DNA from: Afifellaceae bacterium
GTDB taxonomy: Bacteria; Pseudomonadota; Alphaproteobacteria; Rhizobiales; Afifellaceae
Length of the DNA stretch: 64,000 bases
Reading direction: 5' to 3'
Assembly (NCBI GenBank): GCA_028284625.1
Contig: JANQRH010000026.1
Coordinates: 186,001 to 250,000, forward strand
Positions 43,645 to 52,914 of this stretch are shown piece after piece. Made by a program: the position numbers and the translations under genes. A model generated the notes under the pieces. It was not told the DNA's origin. It worked only from the letters and a program-made list of their open reading frames with translations, and did no database searches. How positions within the stretch are numbered: position 1 is the stretch's first letter; every line of letters begins with the position of its first letter.

Positions 43645-43859
43645 AGCTCTATCGCTTGCTGACGGGCGAGGACGACGCGGCGTTCTGCAAAAAAGTGTCG
43701 GCCGTGCTGAACGCCGGCTGGGAGCTCCATGGCTCGCCGAGCCTCACTTTTGACACGGCACGTGGCCGGCCTGTCGCCGCCCAGGCCGTCGTGAAAGAGG
43801 TGGACGGCGAATGGGAGACGGAAAGCGCCAGGGCGGATTTCCGTCTCGGTACTTATTGA
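43641..43859 (+). CDS. DUF1737 protein
   Basis: 72-residue protein of the DUF1737 family: MKLYRLLTGEDDAAFCKKV, ALNxGWELHGSPSLTF-like core and QAVVKEV. Function unknown. It starts on the stop codon of the CoA-lyase gene and ends 9 bases before the next gene. Confidence 0.82.
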   Translation: MKLYRLLTGEDDAAFCKKVSAVLNAGWELHGSPSLTFDTARGRPVAAQAVVKEVDGEWETESARADFRLGTY

Positions 43860-43868
43860 GGGGGCGCG

Positions 43869-44378
43869 ATGCGGCGGCGCACCATCGTTGTGAACGACCG
43901 GATGCAGCAGGGCTATTGCTACGCGCTGAGCGAGCCGGAGGGCACGAATTTCGACCCGGACTTCACGCCCGACCTGACGCCGCCGGAGATGCTGCGGCTC
44001 GGAATCTTTGGCGGCAAATACATGACCGATTGCCGCGAAGAGTTCCCCGCCGCGTGGTTTAAGAACGCCAAGCTCGCGCCGGAGCGCAGCGACCGCGCGC
44101 TCAACTTCTTCGGCGTCGACGCGTCTCAGCCGCTGTCGGAGTGGCGCCGCAAGGGCTGGGTGCATCCCGACGATCCGCGCGGCTGGTTCCAGTGGTATTG
44201 CCGCTATTATCGCGGACGCCGGATGCCGGGCGAGGACGAGCGTCAGATCAAGCGCTGGCGGGCGATCCGCCGCCATGTGGCGCAGATCAAGAAGAACTGC
44301 GAGCCCGGCGACATCCATTGCCGGCGCCGCCAGCGCCAGGCGCTGCTGCATTGGGCCTACGACAGCCGCAAGATCTGA
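43869..44378 (+). CDS. conserved hypothetical protein
   Basis: 169-residue soluble protein rich in aromatic and charged residues: QQGYCYALSEPEG, PPEMLRLGIFGGKYMTDCREEFP, GWFQWYCRYYRGRRMP, and a basic C-terminal half ending CEPGDIHCRRRQRQALLHW. Similar proteins occur in other bacteria and in fungi/algae, but I know no function. Third gene of the CoA-lyase/DUF1737 operon; a family B repeat follows. Confidence 0.75.
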   Translation: MRRRTIVVNDRMQQGYCYALSEPEGTNFDPDFTPDLTPPEMLRLGIFGGKYMTDCREEFPAAWFKNAKLAPERSDRALNFFGVDASQPLSEWRRKGWVHPDDPRGWFQWYCRYYRGRRMPGEDERQIKRWRAIRRHVAQIKKNCEPGDIHCRRRQRQALLHWAYDSRKI

Positions 44379-44437
44379 AGGGACGGTGGCGGCATGCCCG
44401 ATTGTCCCAGCGGGGATCGCGAACCGCTACCACCCTC

Positions 44438-44539
44438 GTCGTCATGCCCGGACTTGATCCGGGCATCCATAATCGGGCGGACGGTTGCGTGCCGCGGCGG
44501 AGTGAGTGGATTGCCGGGTCAAGCCCGGCAATGACGACA
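44438..44539. repeat. dispersed inverted repeat, family B, copy 3
   Basis: TCGTCATGCCCGGACTTGAT at the left and GGGTCAAGCCCGGCAATGAC at the right; the middle of about 45 bases differs from the copies at 25121 and 27493. It sits between convergent genes. Confidence 0.85.
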
Positions 44540-44562
44540 AGATGAAGAGGAGGTGACCGCCG

Positions 44563-45621
44563 CTACTTCCGGTCCTTGTCGCCCGCCTCAAGCGGGAAGC
44601 ACTGACGCCCCGCGCCATGCGTCCACATCGTGTCGCGCGACACACTGAGCGAGGCCTTGGCGAAGTCGGCGCAGAGCTCGAACGCCTTTTCGTCGCCGGG
44701 CCGGTAGACATAGGCGGCGCCGGTCTCAGGGTCCTCAGTGACGAGCGTCGCCTCCAGCGCGGCTTTGAGGGCGTCCAAGCTTTCCGGAAGCTCAGAGTTG
44801 CGCTCGTAATAGACATCGACAGCGCGGGCGATGGCCCTCAGCTCTTCGACGCGGCGGTCGTCGATGCGCAGCGCCGCCTGTTCCGACGGCGGTCCCAGCA
44901 TCCACAACCCGGCGCTGACAGCGAAGAGCGCCACGGCCACTTGCGCCGCAATAAGCGTGATGGAAAGCGCCGAACCGCTTTCACGCGCTGTTTCGCGCAG
45001 GTCCCACAGATAGTAGCTGAGAATGCCGCCAGCCATCGCGGCAACCGCCGCCACCTTGAGCAGGAAGCGCAACGTCGTCTCGCCGGCGAGCACGTACGCG
45101 ACGAGCGTCACAAGGTCGCCGATGATGACGGCGACGGCGATGAACATCGCCACGTAAGTGAGCCAGCGGCGCACCGGCGAGGCGCGTTCAGCCGGCTCGC
45201 GTGCCAGCATGCGGCCGATCCACCACGCCGTAAAAAGATAGACGGGGAACGCGATCACCACCCGCGCCACCGCCCAGCGCATGCTGGAGAGCCAGGCGTC
45301 GCGCGTGATCGCCGGCGGGTCGGTGGGATCGGCGAAGGTGAGCTCAATGAGGCTGAAGAGAAGCTCCAGCACCGAGAAAGCGGCCGTCCCCAGCGCCGTG
45401 AAGAGCACCAGATAGGCGAACGCCTCGCCGGCTGAGACATGCGGTACCGGTCGTGGCACGGGGAGGGGGAAGGGCACGTCCGCATAGGCGGCAAGCGCCT
45501 TCGCCGCCTGTTCGCGGTGCCAGCCCGCCTCCAGCAGCGCCTCTTCGATCTTGTCGCGCGACACGCCAAGCGCCATCGCTTCGCGGACAAAGCGGTTCAG
45601 CTCATCGGTGCGGGCGGGCAT
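44563..45621 (-). CDS. DUF5671-type membrane protein with N-terminal UBA-like helix bundle
   Basis: 352-residue protein. Residues 1-45 form a short helical domain (FVREAMALGVSRDKIEEALLEAGW) resembling UBA/CUE-like modules. About five to six membrane helices follow, in DUF5671 style (AYLVLFTALGTAAFSVLELLFSLIEL). The C-terminal 100 residues are soluble, with YYERNSELPESLDAL and YVYRP as in pilin-like or Zn-peptidase-associated tails. Function unknown. ATG 45621 follows CGGAG. It is divergent from sdhC. Confidence 0.72.
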   Translation of the reverse strand: MPARTDELNRFVREAMALGVSRDKIEEALLEAGWHREQAAKALAAYADVPFPLPVPRPVPHVSAGEAFAYLVLFTALGTAAFSVLELLFSLIELTFADPTDPPAITRDAWLSSMRWAVARVVIAFPVYLFTAWWIGRMLAREPAERASPVRRWLTYVAMFIAVAVIIGDLVTLVAYVLAGETTLRFLLKVAAVAAMAGGILSYYLWDLRETARESGSALSITLIAAQVAVALFAVSAGLWMLGPPSEQAALRIDDRRVEELRAIARAVDVYYERNSELPESLDALKAALEATLVTEDPETGAAYVYRPGDEKAFELCADFAKASLSVSRDTMWTHGAGRQCFPLEAGDKDRK

Positions 45622-45729
45622 GGAGCGCTCCGTGTTGATGCTGTGACATTGTCTCACGGTGCCGCCGCCTCACGGAAGGGGCAGGTGTCGCGCCCCAGCC
45701 CCCCTTTGCCTCGCATGCCGCACTGCGGT

Positions 45730-46158
45730 ATGTCTTCCGCCGCCATGGCCGAGACTCAACTGAAGGCGCCGTCCGCGGCCGCAAACCGCCCGCTTTCCCC
45801 GCATCTCACGGTCTTTCGCCCGATCATCACGATGGTCATGTCCATCGTGCATCGGATCACGGGGGTCGGCCTTTATGTCGGCATGATCTTCCTCGCCTGG
45901 TGGCTGATTGCCGCCGCCAGCGGTCCGGCAGCGTTCGATACCGCCAACGCCTTCTTCGGCTCATGGTTCGGCCGGCTCATCCTGTTCGGCTTCACCTGGG
46001 CGCTCATCCACCACATGCTGGGCGGCATCCGCCATCTCATCATGGATGCCGGTTACGGCTTCGATCTGAAGACCGCCGACCGCCTTGCCTGGGCGTCGAT
46101 CATCGGTTCGGCCGGGCTGACGCTTCTGCTTTGGATCATCGGCTATGCGGTCCGCTAG
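45730..46158 (+). CDS. sdhC: succinate dehydrogenase cytochrome b556 subunit
   Basis: 142-residue membrane anchor of complex II. RPLSPHLTVFRP and MSIVHRITGVGL (the S-x2-H-R-x-T-G signature) are followed by three membrane helices, with heme-ligand histidine candidates in ALIHHMLGGIRHL. ATG 45730 or 45745 could be the start. First gene of sdhCDA..B. Confidence 0.93.
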   Translation: MSSAAMAETQLKAPSAAANRPLSPHLTVFRPIITMVMSIVHRITGVGLYVGMIFLAWWLIAAASGPAAFDTANAFFGSWFGRLILFGFTWALIHHMLGGIRHLIMDAGYGFDLKTADRLAWASIIGSAGLTLLLWIIGYAVR

Positions 46159-46182
46159 CGGCACCAAAGGCGGAGCGGCTTG

Positions 46183-46560
46183 ATGCGCACGCCGCTCAGC
46201 AGGGTGCGCGGCCTCGGCTCGGCGCGGCACGGAACGGGCGAGTTCATCGTCCAGCGCGTCTCCGCCGTGGCGCTCGTCGTGCTTCTGGCGCTGTTCATTG
46301 TCGTGATCGTGTCGCTGAACGGTGAATCCCACGCGGCTGTCGTGGAAACACTGTCCTCACCGCTGGTGGCGCTGATCGTGCTCGCCAGCGTGCTGGTCAC
46401 GACTGTGCACATGGTCGTCGGCATGCGCGTCGTCATTGAGGATTATGTGCCGCGCGAGGACGTGAAGATCGTCGCCTTGATCGCCAACTGGCTCTTCTCT
46501 TGGGCGGTCGGGCTGACAGCGGCCTTTGCGATTTTGAAGATCGCGTTCGGAGGCGCCTGA
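46183..46560 (+). CDS. sdhD: succinate dehydrogenase hydrophobic membrane anchor subunit
   Basis: 125-residue anchor with three membrane helices; [15 protein letters not shown] and [16 protein letters not shown] are typical of alphaproteobacterial SdhD and include the heme/quinone-site histidine. ATG 46183 follows a TTG in frame. Its TGA overlaps the sdhA ATG (TGATG). Confidence 0.92.
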   Translation: MRTPLSRVRGLGSARHGTGEFIVQRVSAVALVVLLALFIVVIVSLNGESHAAVVETLSSPLVALIVLASVLVTTVHMVVGMRVVIEDYVPREDVKIVALIANWLFSWAVGLTAAFAILKIAFGGA

Positions 46561-48401
46561 TGCCGGGAAACGGCGCAAGTGGTGGAAACGGCGGTGCCGC
46601 GCATTCAACAAACGGCCGCGCCTATCCGGTCACTGAACATGTGTTTGACGTTGTGGTGGTCGGCGCTGGTGGCGCTGGGCTCCGTGCCGTGCTGGGCGCC
46701 GCACAAGCGGGACTGAAAACCGCCTGCATCACGAAGGTCTTTCCCACGCGCTCTCACACGGTCGCCGCGCAAGGCGGCATCGCCGCGGCCCTCGGCAATA
46801 TCGAGCCGGACGACTGGCGCTGGCACATGTACGACACCGTAAAGGGGTCGGATTGGCTGGGCGACCAGGACGCCATCGAATATCTCTGCCGCAACGCGCC
46901 GCAGGCCGTCTACGAGCTGGAGCATTGGGGCGTGCCGTTCTCGCGCACTGAGGAGGGCCGCATCTATCAGCGCACATTCGGCGGCATGACCACCAATTAC
47001 GGCGAGGGGATTGCGCACCGCACCTGTGCTGCGGCCGATCGTACCGGCCATGCCATGCTGCACACGCTCTACGGCCAGTCGCTCAGGCATTCCGCCGAGT
47101 TCTTCATCGAGTATTTCGCCATCGACCTCTTGATGGATGACGGCGCGTGCCGCGGCGTGGTGGCGATGTCGCTGGATGACGGCTCGATCCATCGCTTCCG
47201 CGCCCACAAGACCATTCTGGCGACCGGCGGTTATGGGCGCGTCTATCAATCCTGCACCGGCGCGCACACACAAACCGGCGACGGCAACGCCATGGTGCTG
47301 CGCGCCGGCTTGCCGCTGCAGGACATGGAATTCGTGCAGTTCCACCCGACCGGTATCTATGGCGCCGGCTGCCTGATCACCGAGGGCTCACGGGCAGAGG
47401 GCGGCTATCTGACAAATGCCGAAGGCGAGCGCTTCATGGAGCGCTACGCGCCGACGGCCAAGGACCTCGCCTCGCGCGACGTGGTCTCGCGCGCCATGAC
47501 CTTGGAGATCCGCGAAGGCCGGGGCGTCGGAACGGACAAGGACCACATCTTCCTGCATCTGGAGCACCTGGGCGCCGAACTTCTGGCGGAGCGGCTGCCG
47601 GGCATCTCAGAGTCGGCGCGCATTTTCGCCGGCGTTGACGTGACGCACGAGCCGATCCCCGTGTTGCCGACGGTGCATTATAATATGGGCGGCATTCCCA
47701 CGAACTATCTCGGCGAAGTTCTGACCAAGGCGAACGGCGACCCGGACGCCGTCGTGCCCGGCCTGATGGCGGTGGGCGAGGCAGCCGCCGTCTCGGTGCA
47801 TGGCGCCAATCGGCTCGGCTCCAACTCGCTCACCGATCTCGTCGTGTTCGGCCGCGCTGCCGGCCTACGCTGCGCGGAAGTGATATCGCCGGGCGAAAGC
47901 CATCCCCAATTGCCATCCGACGCCGACGAGCCGGCATTGTCGCGGCTCGACCAGGCACGCCACGCTTCGGGTGGCACGCCGACCGCACGGCTGCGCGAGC
48001 GCATGCAAAAGGTCATGCAGGAATTCTGCGCTGTGTTCCGCACCGGCGATGTACTGAGCGAAGGACGCGACAAGATCAACGAGGTGTGGCGATCGGCCGA
48101 CGACCTCCACGTCACCGACCGCGGGCTCATCTGGAACAGCGACCTGATTGAGACGCTGGAGCTGCAGAATTTGATGGCGCAGGCGGTGGTGACCATGGAA
48201 TCGGCGGTGAACCGAACGGAGAGCCGCGGTGCGCATGCGCGCGAGGACTATCCCGACCGCGACGACGTCGACTGGATGAAGCACACGCTCGCTTGGGCCG
48301 ACGACGCCACAAAATCCGTGCGCTTGGACGACCGCCCGGTGCACACCTACACGCTCACCAACGACGTCAACTACATCGAGCCGAAAGCGCGGGTTTATTG
48401 A
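46560..48401 (+). CDS. sdhA: succinate dehydrogenase flavoprotein subunit
   Basis: 613-residue flavoprotein that oxidises succinate to fumarate. FAD motif [11 protein letters not shown] near 31-41, the histidine for covalent FAD (H66 in [11 protein letters not shown]), HPTGI and HRLGSNSL-like [11 protein letters not shown] are present. Start ATG 46560 follows GGAGG and overlaps sdhD. Two extra genes separate it from sdhB. Confidence 0.97.
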   Translation: MPGNGASGGNGGAAHSTNGRAYPVTEHVFDVVVVGAGGAGLRAVLGAAQAGLKTACITKVFPTRSHTVAAQGGIAAALGNIEPDDWRWHMYDTVKGSDWLGDQDAIEYLCRNAPQAVYELEHWGVPFSRTEEGRIYQRTFGGMTTNYGEGIAHRTCAAADRTGHAMLHTLYGQSLRHSAEFFIEYFAIDLLMDDGACRGVVAMSLDDGSIHRFRAHKTILATGGYGRVYQSCTGAHTQTGDGNAMVLRAGLPLQDMEFVQFHPTGIYGAGCLITEGSRAEGGYLTNAEGERFMERYAPTAKDLASRDVVSRAMTLEIREGRGVGTDKDHIFLHLEHLGAELLAERLPGISESARIFAGVDVTHEPIPVLPTVHYNMGGIPTNYLGEVLTKANGDPDAVVPGLMAVGEAAAVSVHGANRLGSNSLTDLVVFGRAAGLRCAEVISPGESHPQLPSDADEPALSRLDQARHASGGTPTARLRERMQKVMQEFCAVFRTGDVLSEGRDKINEVWRSADDLHVTDRGLIWNSDLIETLELQNLMAQAVVTMESAVNRTESRGAHAREDYPDRDDVDWMKHTLAWADDATKSVRLDDRPVHTYTLTNDVNYIEPKARVY

Positions 48402-48425
48402 AGTGCCACACCGGTGGAGGCAGCT

Positions 48426-48725
48426 ATGTACAGGATGATCTGGTCGGCGATATTGGGCTTGGGATTGTGTGGCGTAGCGCTCGCCGATGATCGCGCCGAC
48501 ATCCTGGCGTCGTGCGCGGTCAATCTCGGATTGTCCGCGGCGGGCTGCAACTGCGTCGCCGACAAGGCGATGAACGAGTTCAACGAACAGGAATTCGCGT
48601 TCTTCATGGCTGTCATCAAGGATGACAGGGACGCTCAGATGGCCGCGATGCAAGGCATGACCCCGGAGGAAATGACGAGCATCGGCGAGCGGATGAACGA
48701 GATGCCCGCCGCGTGCGCGGGATAG
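48426..48725 (+). CDS. small secreted Cys-containing protein in the sdh operon
   Basis: 99-residue protein with a signal peptide (MIWSAILGLGLCGVALA) and a helical mature part of about 78 residues. It has four mature-region cysteines: C at SCAVN, two in the GCNC pair, and one near the end (AACAG). No family recognised. GGAGG precedes ATG 48426. It lies 24 bases after sdhA and 16 before the DUF3052 gene, inside the sdh cluster. Confidence 0.7.
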   Translation: MYRMIWSAILGLGLCGVALADDRADILASCAVNLGLSAAGCNCVADKAMNEFNEQEFAFFMAVIKDDRDAQMAAMQGMTPEEMTSIGERMNEMPAACAG

Positions 48726-48741
48726 GCCGGAGAACCGCCGC

Positions 48742-49188
48742 ATGACATCCGCCGCCACCGGCTATTCGCAGAAGCCTCTGCACGAGAAGCTGGGCTACAG
48801 GCCCGGTCAGCGTGCCGTCTTCATCGCGTTGCCGGAGGAACAAAAGGGCCTGGCGCAGTCCGTGGCCTTCGGCTCCGTGAAGACGCTCACGACCTGGCAT
48901 GCCAAGCTTCCCTCCGGCGGATGTGATTTGATCCACGCCTTCACCACCGCCAAGTCCGATCTGGACGCGCGCCTTCCCGCATTGCAAGACGCGCTGAAAC
49001 CCGATGGCGCCATCTGGGTGTCGTGGCCGAAGAAGGCCGCCAAGGTGGCGACCGACGTGACGGAGGACCGCGTGCGCGAAGCAGCGCTGAAGCTTGATCT
49101 GGTGGACGTGAAGGTCGCCGCGATAGACGCGACCTGGTCCGGCTTGAAACTGGTGATCCGCAAGGCGCGGCGTCCGAAGGCCCATTAG
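48742..49188 (+). CDS. DUF3052 family protein
   Basis: 148-residue soluble protein: [19 protein letters not shown], the CDLIHAFTT strand, [17 protein letters not shown] and [12 protein letters not shown] match DUF3052, a methyltransferase-like fold lacking the usual SAM glycine motif. Function unknown. It ends 8 bases before sdhB and so is almost certainly in the sdh transcript. Confidence 0.83.
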   Translation: MTSAATGYSQKPLHEKLGYRPGQRAVFIALPEEQKGLAQSVAFGSVKTLTTWHAKLPSGGCDLIHAFTTAKSDLDARLPALQDALKPDGAIWVSWPKKAAKVATDVTEDRVREAALKLDLVDVKVAAIDATWSGLKLVIRKARRPKAH

Positions 49189-49196
49189 GCGGGAAC

Positions 49197-49976
49197 ATGG
49201 TCCAGCTCACGCTTCCGAAGAACTCCCAGATCGGCGAAGGCAAGACCTGGCCGAAGCCGGAGGGCGCAACGCGCGTCAAGACGTTTCGTGTCTATCGCTG
49301 GGACCCGGAAGACGGCCAAAACCCGCGCGTCGACACGTTCTTCGTCGACCTCGACGATTGCGGGCCGATGGTCCTCGACGCGCTTTTATGGATCAAGAAC
49401 AAGGTCGATCCGACGCTGACGCTGCGTCGCTCGTGCCGCGAAGGCGTGTGCGGCTCTTGCGCGATGAACATCGACGGCATGAACACGCTAGCCTGCACCT
49501 ATGGCCACGACGAGGTCGAGGGCGAAGTGAAGGTCTACCCGCTGCCGCACATGCAGGTAGTGAAGGACCTTGTGCCCGACCAGACGCATTTCTTCGCACA
49601 GCACGCTTTTGTCGAGCCGTGGCTGAAGACGGTATCACCGACGCCGCAGCGCGAATGGCTACAAAGCCATGAGGATCGCCAGAAGCTTGACGGGCTCTAT
49701 GAGTGCATCCTGTGCGCCTGCTGCTCCACCTCGTGCCCAAGCTATTGGTGGAACGGCGACCGCTATCTCGGTCCGGCCGCGCTGTTGCAGGCCTATCGCT
49801 GGCTGATCGACTCCCGTGACGAGGCGACCGGCGAGCGGCTCGACGATCTGGAGGACCCGTTCCGCCTCTATCGCTGTCACACGATTATGAACTGCGCACA
49901 GACTTGCCCAAAGGGGCTGAACCCGGCAAAGGCGATTGCCGAAATCAAGAAGATGATGGTCGCGCGTCAAGTCTAG
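49197..49976 (+). CDS. sdhB: succinate dehydrogenase iron-sulfur subunit
   Basis: 259-residue electron-transfer subunit. 2Fe-2S ligands C80, C85, C88 and C100 ([10 protein letters not shown]), then C170, C173, C176, C180 ([11 protein letters not shown]) and C227, C233, C237 ([14 protein letters not shown]) for the 4Fe-4S and 3Fe-4S clusters. ATG 49197. Complete and normal in length. Confidence 0.97.
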   Translation: MVQLTLPKNSQIGEGKTWPKPEGATRVKTFRVYRWDPEDGQNPRVDTFFVDLDDCGPMVLDALLWIKNKVDPTLTLRRSCREGVCGSCAMNIDGMNTLACTYGHDEVEGEVKVYPLPHMQVVKDLVPDQTHFFAQHAFVEPWLKTVSPTPQREWLQSHEDRQKLDGLYECILCACCSTSCPSYWWNGDRYLGPAALLQAYRWLIDSRDEATGERLDDLEDPFRLYRCHTIMNCAQTCPKGLNPAKAIAEIKKMMVARQV

Positions 49977-50000
49977 CGACCAGAGGGCGGGGGCGGTTTG

Positions 50001-50015
50001 TTAAGAATCGGTTAG
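50001..50015 (+). promoter_or_regulatory. possible CtrA binding site
   Basis: TTAA-GAATCGG-TTAG matches the alphaproteobacterial cell-cycle regulator box TTAA-N7-TTAA at 7 of 8 defined bases and lies 57 bases before the lytic transglycosylase start. Single sites of this quality occur by chance. Confidence 0.3.
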
Positions 50016-50071
50016 GCATGGCTCCTCGATAGTCCGGCCGAACCGAAATCGATATCGACAGGGCTGACAAG

Positions 50072-51259
50072 ATGCGCCGCGCCATTCCTTTCGCCATCTC
50101 GTTGACCGTCGGCGCAGCTTGCCTTTACACCGCGCCGGCCTCTGCCAGCTTCTCTTCCTGCATCGCAAATCTGAAAAACACGGCAGTCAACGCGGGCGTC
50201 AGCCGCAGCGTGGCGTCGCAAGCGCTTGACCGCGTGCAGTATGACGAAGACGTGATCCGCCGCTCCAAGCGGCAGCCGGAGTTCAAGACGCCGATCTGGG
50301 ATTATCTCGGTTTCCTGGTCGACGAGCAGCGCATCGAGGACGGCCAGGCCGTGATGCGCCAATACGACAACGTTTTGCGCGCCGCCGAACAGCGCTTCGG
50401 CGTGAACCGCTACGTGATTGCCGCCGTTTGGGGCGTGGAAAGCAATTACGGACAGCAAACGGGCAAGCATTATTTGCCGCAATCGCTGGCCACATTGGTC
50501 TGCGAGGGCGGGCGCCGCACGAAGTTCTGGCGCGGCGAACTGTTCGCAGCGCTGAAGCTCGTTGACCGCGGCGACCTGCAGCTGAACGAGCTCTACGGGT
50601 CGTGGGCCGGCGCTTTCGGTCAGACGCAGTTCATCCCGTCGACCTATCAGCGCCTCGCCGTCGATTTCGACGGTGACGGGCGGCGCGACTTGGTGCGCTC
50701 CATCGCCGATGCGCTGGGCTCCACGGCGAACTATCTCAAGCGCGCCGGCTGGCAGCCCGGTGCCTCGTGGATGATCGAGGTGAAGGCGCCGCGCGGCTAT
50801 AAAGGCCCCACCGGACGCAAGAACCGCGCGTCGCTATCGACATGGGCGAAACGCGGCATCGTCCGCGCCGACGGGGCGCAGCTTTCCGGTGGTGCTAACG
50901 CCGGCCTGCTTCTTCCTGCTGGCGCAAACGGCCCGGGCTTCCTCGTCTTCAAGAACTTTGACGCGATCTACGCCTACAATCAGGCGGAATCCTACGCGCT
51001 CGCCATCTCGCATCTCGCCGACCGACTGGCCGGCTATCCGGCGCTGCGCACGCCATGGCCGACAGACGACCCGCCGCTGTCACGCGCCGAACGCAAGCGC
51101 CTGCAGGAATTACTGCTTGCCCACGGCTACGACATTGGCGAAGTCGACGGGAAGATCGGTCCGATCACCCGCGCCGCCATCAAGGAGGCGGAGAAGCGCT
51201 TCGGCATGCAGCCGACGGGCCGCGCCGGCGGCAAGATCTATCGCGCGCTCGGCGGTTAG
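50072..51259 (+). CDS. lytic murein transglycosylase (MltB family)
   Basis: 395-residue periplasmic enzyme that cleaves peptidoglycan to 1,6-anhydro products. A signal peptide ends near ASASF. The SLT_2 domain has the catalytic E123 in WGVESNYG and GSWAGAFGQTQFIPSTY. The C-terminal peptidoglycan-binding domain (about 335-393: LLAHGYDIGEVDGKIGPIT) anchors it to the wall. No lipobox, so it is a soluble form. Confidence 0.92.
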   Translation: MRRAIPFAISLTVGAACLYTAPASASFSSCIANLKNTAVNAGVSRSVASQALDRVQYDEDVIRRSKRQPEFKTPIWDYLGFLVDEQRIEDGQAVMRQYDNVLRAAEQRFGVNRYVIAAVWGVESNYGQQTGKHYLPQSLATLVCEGGRRTKFWRGELFAALKLVDRGDLQLNELYGSWAGAFGQTQFIPSTYQRLAVDFDGDGRRDLVRSIADALGSTANYLKRAGWQPGASWMIEVKAPRGYKGPTGRKNRASLSTWAKRGIVRADGAQLSGGANAGLLLPAGANGPGFLVFKNFDAIYAYNQAESYALAISHLADRLAGYPALRTPWPTDDPPLSRAERKRLQELLLAHGYDIGEVDGKIGPITRAAIKEAEKRFGMQPTGRAGGKIYRALGG

Positions 51260-51283
51260 GGGGCTCGGTGCACCCTCGCGTGC

Positions 51284-52171
51284 CTAAAACTCCGCGTCGC
51301 GATCGGCCGCCAGCCGCTCCACGACATGCCGCTGCAATTGCTGCGCGGTCGCGGCCGGTTCGCAATCGGCAAAGCGCGCATGCGGAATGAGTGGGCCGAT
51401 CGTGATGTGAAAGGTCTTGCCCTGCTTGTTGAGCAGTTCGTGGAACACGGTCATGTCCCGCAGCTCCGTGTTCCAATTGGCGAACCAGTAGAACAGCCCG
51501 GAATTGCGGGCGCGGACGTTGACCGGAAGGATCGGCACCCGTTGCCGCCGCGGCAATGTCACCGCCGTGCTTTGCCAGGCCCGTTCATGCAGGCTGCCGT
51601 CCCGCCAATAGGCGATGCGGCCGGAGGGAAACATGACAACCGCGCGGCCGTCCTTGAAGGCCTGCGATGAGAGGCGCAGCGTTTCGCGCATCTTCGTGCG
51701 GTCGCGCAAATCCTCACGCCACTCCACCGGAATGAGGACCTCGGCGAGGCGTTCGTTGACGCGAAGCGCATCCCGGTTGGTGAAAATGGCGATGTCGCGG
51801 CGGACGCGCTTCAGCGCGTCGTAGACGGCGACGCCGTCGGCGATCCCGGTGGGATGATTCACCGCCATCACGAACGCCCCGTCTTTGGGAATTCGCTCAA
51901 GCCCGGTGATATCGAGGTCAAGCGCCAGGAGCCGGCTGACATATTCCATCGCGCCGTGGCCGGTCAGCGGCGCGAGCTCGTCGGCCATGCGCACGGCTTC
52001 GTCATAATGCAGAATCTTGTAGAGAAACGGCCGAATAAGCGGCCACCAGCGACTGTTGACGATCTTCTCGCCGCGTTCGGCGATCAGTTGGTCGGCAATA
52101 TGCGGGGTGCGCGGCGCATCAAGCTCCAGCACGCTTGGTCGCACTTCCCCCACATTTCTGGGAACAGCCAT
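51284..52171 (-). CDS. lysophospholipid acyltransferase (PlsC-like) family protein
   Basis: 295-residue protein with a PlsC-type acyltransferase domain: AVNHPTGIADG (motif 1), FTNRDALRVNERLAEVLIPV, VMFPSGRIAYW (motif 3) and ILPVNVRARN. Motif 1 here is H-x5-D rather than the usual H-x4-D. It could acylate lysophosphatidate or an ornithine-lipid-like acceptor. ATG 52171. Confidence 0.83.
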   Translation of the reverse strand: MAVPRNVGEVRPSVLELDAPRTPHIADQLIAERGEKIVNSRWWPLIRPFLYKILHYDEAVRMADELAPLTGHGAMEYVSRLLALDLDITGLERIPKDGAFVMAVNHPTGIADGVAVYDALKRVRRDIAIFTNRDALRVNERLAEVLIPVEWREDLRDRTKMRETLRLSSQAFKDGRAVVMFPSGRIAYWRDGSLHERAWQSTAVTLPRRQRVPILPVNVRARNSGLFYWFANWNTELRDMTVFHELLNKQGKTFHITIGPLIPHARFADCEPAATAQQLQRHVVERLAADRDAEF

Positions 52172-52287
52172 GCTGAGATCCGCCGTTGGTGACAAAGGGC
52201 GTAGGACGTGCAAGTAAAGCGGTCAAGTCCGCGAGCCGATGCTAGGAAGGCGGCCGCCAAGCGCCGTCGAGAATACACGGGACGATC

Positions 52288-52851
52288 ATGGAATTGCGAT
52301 TCCACACTATTGTGACACTTGCCATGGCCGCTCTCATGACAAGCGGCTGCAGCCTCAGATTATTCGGACGCAACGATCCGCCGCCACCGCCAGCGCCGCT
52401 CACAGTCGCGCCGGCCGGCACAGTGACCGGCTCCGCCTTGCCGCCCCCCGACAGCGCGGGGACCACGACCGGTGCCACCACAGCGACCACCCCCGAGGCG
52501 CCGACTGGCTTGGCCGCGCTTGATCCGTCGGCCAATGCGGTGCCGGCGCCTGCGGCCACGACGAGCGGCGAGCTCGGCCGCACCGATCTGCTCGGCGGAT
52601 GGACAATGGCGGCCGCCGGCGAGTCCTGTCAGCTCTTCATGACATTGACGACATGGGCCGGCGGCTATCGCGCGTCGACCCGCGGCTGCACCAATGCTTC
52701 GCTCCAAGGCATCTCCGCCTGGAACATCGAGGCCGGACAGGTGCAGCTCTTCAATGATGCCGGCTCCACGGTCGCGCGCCTCTATCCCACCTCCAAGTCG
52801 CAGCTCGACGGACAATCCACCGGCGGCGGGCCAGTGACCCTCACGCGGTGA
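52288..52851 (+). CDS. Inh/Omp19-like metalloprotease-inhibitor lipoprotein
   Basis: 187-residue probable lipoprotein: signal sequence ending MTSGC21, a proline/threonine/alanine-rich linker (22-95), and a C-terminal beta-barrel domain (LLGGWTMAAAGESCQLFMTLT, STRGC, QLFNDAGSTVARLYP) like AprI/Inh inhibitors and Brucella Omp19. Two cysteines in the domain can form the conserved disulfide. Protease inhibition is inferred from family. Confidence 0.8.
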   Translation: MELRFHTIVTLAMAALMTSGCSLRLFGRNDPPPPPAPLTVAPAGTVTGSALPPPDSAGTTTGATTATTPEAPTGLAALDPSANAVPAPAATTSGELGRTDLLGGWTMAAAGESCQLFMTLTTWAGGYRASTRGCTNASLQGISAWNIEAGQVQLFNDAGSTVARLYPTSKSQLDGQSTGGGPVTLTR

Positions 52852-52914
52852 GCCACGCGAGCCGGTGAGGGCGCATACGGGCCGAGGCATTCGGTGCCGC
52901 GCACGACAATCGAC

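Noticed and set aside
42795-44351. 518-codon open frame on the minus strand
   Set aside because: It mirrors the CoA-lyase, DUF1737 and hypothetical genes codon by codon and has serine/alanine/arginine-rich composition with no domain. A shadow frame.
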